A stretch of 64,000 bases of DNA from Leyella stercorea (lineage in GTDB: Bacteria > Bacteroidota > Bacteroidia > Bacteroidales > Bacteroidaceae), in the NCBI RefSeq assembly GCF_019052365.1, contig NZ_JAHQUY010000001.1, positions 1 through 64,000 on the forward strand. The letters run 5' to 3'. A program made the position numbers and the translations under genes. How positions within the stretch are numbered: position 1 is the stretch's first letter; each line of letters begins with the position of its first letter. The notes below the pieces were generated by a model. That model saw only the letters and a program-made list of their open reading frames with translations, made no database searches and was not told the DNA's origin. Positions 54,228 to 60,806 of the stretch are shown piece after piece.

Positions 54228-55361
54228 ATGGGCAAGCGTCTTACTGATTGCATAACATCGCAATACATTGGAGCGGCTAACCGACTCGGATCGAAGTCGG
54301 CGCGCCGACGCATCGTGGCTTACGTTGAAAGCTACGATGATATATTCTTCTGGCGTTCCATTCTCACACGCTTCGAGAACGAGGAACGCTACTTCGAAGT
54401 GTTGCTACCCTCGCGTCTCGAGCACTTGGAGCGAGGCAAGAAGGCGGCGATAATGAGCATGATTGCCGCAGGCGGAGTGGGGCGCAACATGATTGCCTGC
54501 GTAGATGCCGACTACGACTATGTGGCGCAGGGCGCTACGTACTCGTCGAAGACCATACTCGACAACCCCTACATCTTCCACTCCTATGCCTATGCAATAG
54601 AGAATATGCAGTGTTACGCCCCGTCGCTACACAACGTGTGTGTGGCTGTGACGCTCAACGATGCGCAGAAATTCGACTTCGAGGCGTTTCTCGCCGACTT
54701 CTCCACGGCCATCTTCCCGCTCTTCGTGTGGAACGTCTGGTCGTACCGCAATGCTGCGGAGCGCCGATTCACAATCTCCGACTTCATACGCTCCATAGAG
54801 ATGGGAACTCTATCGCCTGAGAATGCTTCGGCAGCCATAGCCCAACTGCGTAGACGCGTGGCGCATAAGGTGAAGGTGCTGCAGAGTCAGCATCCAGGGG
54901 CGAAGGAGAGCTATCTTAGCGTGAAGAACTCTTTGCGCGAACTCGGCATACTGCCCTCTGAAACCTATATGTATATACAAGGTCATCACCTCTTCGACAA
55001 GGTTGTCGTGCCGCTGGTGAAGAAGGTCTGCAATACGCTCGTGAGAGAACGCGAACGCGACATCAGCCGACAGAGTGTACACGCTACGCAGCAGCGCAAC
55101 GAACTCTCGTGCTACTCGTCGAGCGTTGGCAGCGTGGAGTATAGTCTGCGCCGCAACGTTGGATATGTGGCTTCTGAACAGTACAGACGCATAGTAAGCG
55201 ACCTCGAAAGGTTCTTCAACGATACGTCTGACACCACAACATCACCCCAACATCACAACACCTCACCAACAAATCACACCACCTCACCAACAAATCTCAC
55301 CACCTCACCATCTCAACATAACACCACCTTTAACGAATACTCACTAACAACAAATACATAA
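54228..55361 (+). CDS. DUF4435 TOPRIM-like protein, AriB-like
   Basis: 377 aa. The OLD/AriB-type TOPRIM residues are visible: Glu34 in AYVESYDDIFFWR, and Asp93-x-Asp95 in ACVDADYDY. The body to about residue 335 resembles DUF4435. Residues from about 336 are a low-complexity tail (TTTSPQHHNTSPTNHTTSPT and on) translated from the same CACCTCACCAACA-type repeat that lies between genes elsewhere, so the natural C-terminus was probably earlier. In PARIS the AriB protein is a nuclease released on infection. The start at 54228 gives a two-base gap to the ATPase. Confidence 0.68.
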   Translation: MGKRLTDCITSQYIGAANRLGSKSARRRIVAYVESYDDIFFWRSILTRFENEERYFEVLLPSRLEHLERGKKAAIMSMIAAGGVGRNMIACVDADYDYVAQGATYSSKTILDNPYIFHSYAYAIENMQCYAPSLHNVCVAVTLNDAQKFDFEAFLADFSTAIFPLFVWNVWSYRNAAERRFTISDFIRSIEMGTLSPENASAAIAQLRRRVAHKVKVLQSQHPGAKESYLSVKNSLRELGILPSETYMYIQGHHLFDKVVVPLVKKVCNTLVRERERDISRQSVHATQQRNELSCYSSSVGSVEYSLRRNVGYVASEQYRRIVSDLERFFNDTSDTTTSPQHHNTSPTNHTTSPTNLTTSPSQHNTTFNEYSLTTNT

Positions 55362-55362
55362 A

Positions 55363-56766
55363 ATGAAGAAAACGACATTAGCTTTAGGCTTATGCCTCGC
55401 GCTCGCTACCACAGCAAGCGCACAGAAGCAGGGCGGCATCTCTGCCACAGTGCTTCAGCAGATTGAGAAATCGCAGGGTTCAACCGCAAAGGACAAGGCG
55501 TTGTTCAACGCAATGGCTTCAAACAAGATTGACAACCTCGCAAAGAACTTCTCAAACCGCAACACGTTCGACACACACTTCAGCGTAGAAACCGCAAAGC
55601 AGTCTATCCACGACCAGAAGAGTTCTGGACGCTGCTGGATGTTCTCAAGCTTCAACGTGTTCCGTTCTGACTTCGCACGCCAGCATGCCGACTCTCTTAC
55701 GGTAGAGTTCTCTCACGACTATCTCTTCTTCTACGACCAGTTGGAGAAAGCCAACCTTATGCTGCAGGGCGTTATCGACAATGCAAAGAAGCCTATGGAC
55801 GATGTACGTGTGCAGTTCTTCTTCAAGAGTCCGCTTAACGACGGCGGAACCTTCTGTGGCGCTGCCGACCTCGCACCTAAGTACGGTCTCGTTCCGAAGT
55901 CGGTGCAGCCAGAGACATTCTCTGCAGAGAACACTTCAAAGATATCTTCGCTCATCTCTTCAAAGCTTCGCGAGTACGGCTTGGAGCTGCGCAAGATGGT
56001 AGCCGACGGCAAGAAGGCACAGGCCATCAGCGCACGCAAGACAGAGATGCTCTCAACCGTTTACCGCATGCTTGCCATGACAATGGGCGAGCCGGTGAAG
56101 GAGTTCACATACCAGTTCCGCAACAGCAAGGGTGAGCCCGTAGGCGAACCGCGCCGCTACACACCGGTTGAGTTCTACAACGAGACCGTAGGTCGCCAGC
56201 TTGCAGGCACATTCATCATGGTGATGAACGACCCGCGCCGTCCTTATCACAAGACATACGAAGTGGAGTACGACCGCCACGTGTATGACGGCACCAACTG
56301 GAAGTATCTCAACCTGCCGATGGAGGACATTGCAAAGCTCGCCATCGCTTCGCTTAAGGACGGCAAGAAGATGTACTCGTCTTACGACGTAGGCAAGCAG
56401 TACGACCGCGAACTCGGCTATCTCGACACTGAGAACTACGACTACGCTTCGCTCTTCTCTACAACATTCCCGATGGACAAGGCCGACCGCATCGCTACAT
56501 ACGACAGCGGTTCGACACACGCCATGACACTTTCTGCCGTAGACCTTGACAAGAACGGCAACCCAATCAAGTGGAAGGTGGAGAACAGCTGGGGACCAAA
56601 CAACGGCGTGCAAGGCTGTCTGGTTATGTCTAACCGCTGGTTCAACGAGTACATGTTCCGTCTTGTTGTAGACAAGAAGTACGTGCCCGAGAACTTGCAG
56701 AAGGAGTTCGACCAGAAGCCGGTTATGGTTATGCCTGAAGACCCATTGTTCGGCTTGGACGACTAA
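55363..56766 (+). CDS. Exported C1-family aminopeptidase (bleomycin hydrolase/PepC-like)
   Basis: 467 aa papain-fold peptidase. Signal peptide LALGLCLALATTASAQ, so probably periplasmic or exported, unlike cytosolic PepC. Catalytic Cys in QKSSGRCWMFSSFNVFR (about residue 91), His in GSTHAMTLSAV (about 386), Asn in KVENSWGPNNG (about 406). It starts one base after the DUF4435 stop, in the same direction, but its codon use (highly biased) suggests strong independent expression. Confidence 0.92.
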   Translation: MKKTTLALGLCLALATTASAQKQGGISATVLQQIEKSQGSTAKDKALFNAMASNKIDNLAKNFSNRNTFDTHFSVETAKQSIHDQKSSGRCWMFSSFNVFRSDFARQHADSLTVEFSHDYLFFYDQLEKANLMLQGVIDNAKKPMDDVRVQFFFKSPLNDGGTFCGAADLAPKYGLVPKSVQPETFSAENTSKISSLISSKLREYGLELRKMVADGKKAQAISARKTEMLSTVYRMLAMTMGEPVKEFTYQFRNSKGEPVGEPRRYTPVEFYNETVGRQLAGTFIMVMNDPRRPYHKTYEVEYDRHVYDGTNWKYLNLPMEDIAKLAIASLKDGKKMYSSYDVGKQYDRELGYLDTENYDYASLFSTTFPMDKADRIATYDSGSTHAMTLSAVDLDKNGNPIKWKVENSWGPNNGVQGCLVMSNRWFNEYMFRLVVDKKYVPENLQKEFDQKPVMVMPEDPLFGLDD

Positions 56767-56807
56767 TACGATTATACTCTAACAAACATTAATATAACAC
56801 ATACACT

Positions 56808-57770
56808 ATGGAACCATTAAAGTTCAACGCACTCCTTAAGTCAACAATTTGGGGTGGCGAGAAGATTATTCCGTTCAAGCACCTTGACGTGCAGCAGGAA
56901 AACGTAGGCGAAAGCTGGGAAATCTCAGGCGTGCCAGGCAACGAGACAGTAGTTGCCAACGGCGAGTACGCAGGCAAGAAGCTCAACGATCTCGTACACG
57001 AACTTAAGGGCAAGCTCGTAGGCGAGGCGAACTATCAGCGTTTCGGCGACGAGTTCCCGTTGCTTATCAAGTTCATCGACGCACGTCAGGACCTCTCTAT
57101 TCAGGTTCATCCCACCGACGAGATTGCAAAGCGTCAGGGCAAGGAGCGTGGCAAGACAGAGATGTGGTATCTGCTCCCGTCAGACGCAGACGCTACTCTG
57201 CTTTGCGGTCTGAAGCAGCAGATCACTCCGACCCAGTACGCAGAGATGGTTGAGAACGACACTATCTGCGACGCCATCTCACGCTACGACGTGAAGGAAG
57301 GCGACTGCTTCTTCCTCCCCGCAGGTCGCATCCACGCTATCGGCACCGGCTGCTTCCTCGCAGAGATACAGCAGACATCCGACGTGACATACCGCATCTA
57401 CGACTTCAAGCGCAAGGACAAAAACGGCAACTATCGCGAGCTGCACACAAAGCAGGCTGCAGAGTGCATCAACTACAACGTTGAGAGCAACTACCGCACC
57501 GAGTACACACCGCAGAAGAACCAGGGCGTATCGCTCGTGCAGTGTCCTTACTTCAACACAGCCGTATACGATCTCGACGAGCCGATGACAATCGACTACT
57601 CAGAGCTCGACAGCTTCGTTATCCTCATCGGCTTGAAGGGCGAAGGCACAATCACCGACAACGAGGGCAACACAACAACCCTGCGTGCAGGCGAGAGCAT
57701 TCTCGTTCCGGCTACAACAGAGACACTGAAGGTAGAGGGCAACGTCAAGTTCCTCGAAACATACGTGTAG
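56808..57770 (+). CDS. manA: Mannose-6-phosphate isomerase, class I
   Basis: 320 aa zinc enzyme interconverting mannose-6-phosphate and fructose-6-phosphate. Zinc ligands are seen in LSIQVHPTDEIA and FFLPAGRIHAIGTG; ISGVPGNETVVANG and EIQQTSDVTYRIYDF are typical of the short Firmicutes/Bacteroidota form. It supplies GDP-mannose and fucose precursors or uses mannose. The 41-bp gap after the aminopeptidase suggests possible read-through. No terminator of its own before the nagB promoter. Confidence 0.94.
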   Translation: MEPLKFNALLKSTIWGGEKIIPFKHLDVQQENVGESWEISGVPGNETVVANGEYAGKKLNDLVHELKGKLVGEANYQRFGDEFPLLIKFIDARQDLSIQVHPTDEIAKRQGKERGKTEMWYLLPSDADATLLCGLKQQITPTQYAEMVENDTICDAISRYDVKEGDCFFLPAGRIHAIGTGCFLAEIQQTSDVTYRIYDFKRKDKNGNYRELHTKQAAECINYNVESNYRTEYTPQKNQGVSLVQCPYFNTAVYDLDEPMTIDYSELDSFVILIGLKGEGTITDNEGNTTTLRAGESILVPATTETLKVEGNVKFLETYV

Positions 57771-57827
57771 TTGTTGGTAACAAGTATTATAAATCTTGAT
57801 GTAAATCAGCATTTTTGGCTCATTCAC

Positions 57828-57858
57828 TTGGGGGATATAAATTAAATGCGTAACTTTG
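57828..57858 (+). promoter_or_regulatory. Promoter ahead of nagB
   Basis: TTG at 57828-57830, 20-bp spacer, TAACTTTG at 57851-57858. It lies 210 bp before nagB, leaving a long leader that contains an intrinsic terminator. Confidence 0.6.
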
Positions 57859-57942
57859 CATCGTAATATGTTAGAAGAAACCGATTTTCAACTAACTTAT
57901 AACTGCTTATTTAGTTACAACTACTACTACAAACAAACACAG

Positions 57943-57975
57943 ACGTGCCCCGATGAGATGTCGGGGCACGTTTTA
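57943..57975 (+). terminator. Intrinsic terminator in the nagB leader
   Basis: ACGTGCCCCGA, TGAGATG loop, TCGGGGCACGT, then TTTATAAAA. A perfect 11-bp GC-rich stem about 85-110 nt after the promoter and 95 bp before nagB: either the end of a small RNA or an attenuator. Confidence 0.8.
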
Positions 57976-58067
57976 TAAAAACATCAACACATAGCAGTTG
58001 TAATTGACAACAGCAGCTGAACCCCCAATCGAAACTTGAAAATTTAATCAACTAAATAAATATCGCT

Positions 58068-58859
58068 ATGAGATTAATCATTGAAAAGGACTACGACCAG
58101 CTCTCAAAGTGGGCAGCTGAGCACGTTATCGAGCGTATCAACAAGTTCAACCCGACACCCGACCACAAGTTTGTTCTCGGTTTGCCTACAGGTTCTTCAC
58201 CAATCGGTATGTACCACGCATTGGCTGAGGCTTGCAAGGAGGGTCGTGTTTCATTCAAGAACGTCCTCACTTTCAATATGGACGAGTATGTAGGTCTGCC
58301 TGAGTCACACCCGGAGAGCTACCACTCATTCATGGCAAAGAACTTCTTCGACCACGTTGACTGCCCGAAGGAGAACATCCACATCCTCAACGGCAACGCA
58401 GAGGATCTCGAGGCAGAGTGCGCTCACTACGAGAAGATGATTGAGGAAGCAGGTGGCATCGATCTCTTCATCGGTGGTATCGGTCCTGACGGTCACATCG
58501 CATTCAACGAGCCGGGTTCTTCACTCACATCACGCACACGCCAGAAGACTCTGACAACTGACACTATCGTTGCTAACTCTCGTTTCTTCGACAACGACGT
58601 TAACAAGGTTCCGACAACAGCCCTCACAGTAGGCGTTGGCACAGTAATGTCAGCTCGCGAGGTGATGATTCTCGTAAACGGTCACAACAAGACACGCGCT
58701 CTCCAGGCAGCTGTTGAGGGTCCGGTTACACAGATGTGGACAATCTCTGTTCTCCAGCTCCACCAGCACGGCATCATCGTAGCTGACGAGGCTGCTACAG
58801 ACGATCTCAAGGTTAGCACATACCGTTACTTCAAGGATATCGAGAAGAACAACCTTTAA
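58068..58859 (+). CDS. nagB: Glucosamine-6-phosphate deaminase
   Basis: 263 aa cytosolic enzyme turning glucosamine-6-phosphate into fructose-6-phosphate and ammonia. Motifs: [54 protein letters not shown]. Normal length (E. coli NagB 266 aa). It stands close to manA, whose product is the same sugar phosphate, so this is a small fructose-6-phosphate group. It has its own promoter and a leader with a terminator, which suggests regulated expression. A GTAAAAAA repeat begins at its stop. Confidence 0.96.
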   Translation: MRLIIEKDYDQLSKWAAEHVIERINKFNPTPDHKFVLGLPTGSSPIGMYHALAEACKEGRVSFKNVLTFNMDEYVGLPESHPESYHSFMAKNFFDHVDCPKENIHILNGNAEDLEAECAHYEKMIEEAGGIDLFIGGIGPDGHIAFNEPGSSLTSRTRQKTLTTDTIVANSRFFDNDVNKVPTTALTVGVGTVMSAREVMILVNGHNKTRALQAAVEGPVTQMWTISVLQLHQHGIIVADEAATDDLKVSTYRYFKDIEKNNL

Positions 58860-59037
58860 AAAGTAAAAAAGTAAAAGAGTAAAAAAGTAAAAGGTTTTCA
58901 AGCTATGAATGTAGCTATGTTTTCTTTTTACTTTTTTACTCTTTTTCTTTTACCTATACTTTCAAATACTTTTATGTTTTGAAACTAAAGAAAGTTCTTT
59001 TTACTTTTTTACTTTTTACTTTTTTACTTTTAAAATT
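58860..59037. repeat. AAAAGTAAAAAAGT repeats between nagB and the CBM9-like gene
   Basis: A run of AAAAGTAAAAAAGTAAAAGA on one side and CTTTTTACTTTTTTACTC on the other, in opposed orientation, so the RNA could fold into a long A-U hairpin. A related CTTTTACTCTTTTAC run lies at 19915-19945. It reaches the nagB stop on one side and the next start codon on the other. Confidence 0.8.
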
Positions 59038-59694
59038 ATGGCAAATACATTAGAAATAAAGAAGATTTCGACCGCTTCAGTTAGTGCAGCAGATATATGC
59101 CGCGTGCTCGACGAGGCGAACATCGGCTTCGTGGCAGTAGACAACCACTGCTGGGCTGAGGCTTTCCCTTACCGCCCCACGATGGAGGTGCGCATGGCGC
59201 ACAACGGCAAGCAGTTGCTCATCAACTACCGCGTCACTGAGGAGTGCGTGCGTGCAGTGGCTCCGCACGACGACGGCAACGTTTGGGAAGATTCGTGCTG
59301 CGAACTCTTCCTCTCGCCCGTAGCCGACGGCACCTACTACAACCTCGAGTGCAACGCAGCAGGCACGTTGCTCATCGGTTTCGGCGCAAAGCGCGAAGGT
59401 CGCGAGCGTGCTCCGCAGAGCGTGCTCGACAAGATCGACCGCTGGTCTTCGATGGGCCGCACACCGTTCAGCAACATCGCCGGCGAGCGCACATGGCAGC
59501 TCTGTCTTGCTGTGCCCGTTGAGGCTTACTACCGCCACTCGCTCCCGTCGTTCGACGGCCTTAAGGTGAAGGGCAACGTCTACAAGTGCGGCGACATGCT
59601 GCCTCATCCTCACTTCCTCTCGTTCTTCCCCATCGACCTTCCGAAGCCCGACTTCCATCGTCCCGACTTCTTCGGTAGTGTGGAGTTTGAGTAG
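59038..59694 (+). CDS. CBM9-like carbohydrate-binding-fold protein
   Basis: 218 aa, without a clear signal peptide. The layout fits the CBM9-like/DUF1083 fold: AFPYRPTMEVRMAHN, LLINYRVTEECVRA, NVWEDSCCELFL, YYNLECNAAGTLLIGFGA and, late, NVYKCGDMLPHPHFLSFFPI with FHRPDFFGSVEFE. The usual DSxVExF element reads DSCCELFLSP. A role in binding sugars is inferred from family only. Closed by a strong terminator. Confidence 0.82.
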   Translation: MANTLEIKKISTASVSAADICRVLDEANIGFVAVDNHCWAEAFPYRPTMEVRMAHNGKQLLINYRVTEECVRAVAPHDDGNVWEDSCCELFLSPVADGTYYNLECNAAGTLLIGFGAKREGRERAPQSVLDKIDRWSSMGRTPFSNIAGERTWQLCLAVPVEAYYRHSLPSFDGLKVKGNVYKCGDMLPHPHFLSFFPIDLPKPDFHRPDFFGSVEFE

Positions 59695-59716
59695 AATACA
59701 ATCATCTCAGTATAGT

Positions 59717-59760
59717 ATCCGATAAAAATAGGTAAAGCTCTATTTTTATCGGATTTTTTA
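59717..59760 (+). terminator. Intrinsic terminator after the CBM9-like gene
   Basis: A perfect 15-bp stem ATCCGATAAAAATAG / CTATTTTTATCGGAT with an 8-base loop and then TTTTTTA. Confidence 0.88.
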
Positions 59761-59835
59761 TTCTCTTAGAGCTTCATTTTGTATTTATATAGATTGTTTT
59801 TATAAATATTATTTTGAGGATAAGAAAATGCTATG

Positions 59836-59843
59836 TATCTTTG
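59836..59843 (+). promoter_or_regulatory. Candidate promoter (-7 box) of the DUF3791-DUF3990 cassette
   Basis: TATCTTTG, 33 bp before the first gene of the cassette. No further promoter is seen up to the helicase, so all four genes may be one transcript. Confidence 0.55.
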
Positions 59844-59875
59844 CAATATACCTAATATGTTTAAATTGAATATAT

Positions 59876-60100
59876 ATGTCAAGGGAAGACCATAATACAG
59901 TTGGGTACACCATAGCTCTTGTCAGTGAGTTTGCTGCCAAGTTTGGTATTATGCCCAAGCAAGCATACAACTATCTGAAACGTTTCAAAGGATTGGATTA
60001 CTTCTACAATCATTATGGCGTATTGCATACCTTCTCGTTCGAGGATTCAGTAGATGCTGTGTCTGAAGTTTGTAGACTAAACGGAGGAAAATTGCAATGA
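59876..60100 (+). CDS. DUF3791-family small protein
   Basis: 74 aa, first gene of an overlapping cassette. The sequence (TIALVSEFAAKFGIMPKQAY, then LKRFKGLDYFYNHYGVLHTF and FEDSVDAVSEVC) matches my memory of DUF3791, helical proteins usually found directly before DUF3990 genes. Its stop overlaps the DUF3990 start by four bases (ATGA). By position it could be the antitoxin or a targeting partner of the next protein; this is inference. A/T-rich codons set it apart from the GC-rich helicase gene downstream. Confidence 0.72.
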   Translation: MSREDHNTVGYTIALVSEFAAKFGIMPKQAYNYLKRFKGLDYFYNHYGVLHTFSFEDSVDAVSEVCRLNGGKLQ

Positions 60101-60576
60101 AGTTGTATCATGGTTCGAATATGAGGGTTGAAAAGCCCGACCTGCAGCGTTCAAAACCTTTTAAGGATTTTGGACAGGGATTCTATTTGTCTGACAATTA
60201 CAAGCAGGCTGAAGATTTGGCTATTGTCAAAGTAGAACAGATGCGGCGTGGTGAGGCTATTGTTAATGAGTTCGATTTCGATGAGTCGGTGCTTTCCTCT
60301 GGTGAATTGTCTGTAAAGATATTTGATGATTATAGTGAGGAATGGGCAAATTTTGTCTTGACTAATCGAAATAACAAGATAAGTCAACCTTCTCACACTT
60401 ATGATATAGTATATGGTCCGATTGCAGATGATGGCGTCAACTATCAGTTGCGCCGTTATCTTGGAGGTATCATTTCGCTTCAGCGACTTGTTGAAGAATT
60501 AAAATATGCAAAGGGTATAACATTCCAGTATTTTTTCGGAACAGAAAAAGCCCTTCAAAAACTCAAAGCTTTATGA
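60097..60576 (+). CDS. DUF3990-family protein (ADP-ribosyltransferase-like fold)
   Basis: 159 aa. The start KLYHGSNMRVEKPDL, the central DFGQGFYLSDNYKQAEDLA, YDIVYGPIADDGVNY and the end TFQYFFGTEKALQKLK fit DUF3990, which I recall being placed with ADP-ribosyltransferase-like folds. H5-G-S and the FYLS block would then be the NAD-contacting His and Tyr-Ser elements, and the late FQYFFGTEKAL the third motif. The substrate is unknown. Four-base overlaps on both sides (ATGA) tie it to the genes before and after. A toxin role in a toxin-antitoxin set is likely but unproven. Confidence 0.72.
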   Translation: MKLYHGSNMRVEKPDLQRSKPFKDFGQGFYLSDNYKQAEDLAIVKVEQMRRGEAIVNEFDFDESVLSSGELSVKIFDDYSEEWANFVLTNRNNKISQPSHTYDIVYGPIADDGVNYQLRRYLGGIISLQRLVEELKYAKGITFQYFFGTEKALQKLKAL

Positions 60577-60806
60577 CACGATTAAATCCTGAACAGATCA
60601 AGATAATGAAGGACGAACTGACTGTGGAATTGGCTGATTGGCTGATGTCCACTTATGGTTATTCTCCGTCTGAAGCTCTTGACGTGCTTTATACCTCCGA
60701 GACCTTTGAACGATTGCAGGACACAGACACTGGTTTTTATTTTCAGAGTGTTGGCTATGTGTCTTCTTTTTTGAAGAATGAAGTAGAAAATGCAACCTTT
60801 TCTTAA
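60573..60806 (+). CDS. Small acidic protein of the DUF3990 cassette, unknown function
   Basis: 77 aa. MTRLNPEQIKIMKDELTVEL, then ADWLMSTYGYSPSEALDVLY, SETFERLQDTDTGFYFQSVG and YVSSFLKNE. I recall similar small proteins next to DUF3990 genes but no named function. Mostly helical, no membrane segment. Its start overlaps the DUF3990 stop by four bases, and its own end overlaps the helicase start by 17 bp, so the whole block 59876-63627 is translationally linked. Confidence 0.65.
   Translation: MTRLNPEQIKIMKDELTVELADWLMSTYGYSPSEALDVLYTSETFERLQDTDTGFYFQSVGYVSSFLKNEVENATFS

Noticed and set aside
57868..57978. 36-codon Tyr-rich frame in the nagB leader as a real gene
   Set aside because: Its ATG would be about three bases from the expected transcription start and it runs through the terminator stem; kept only as part of a finding.
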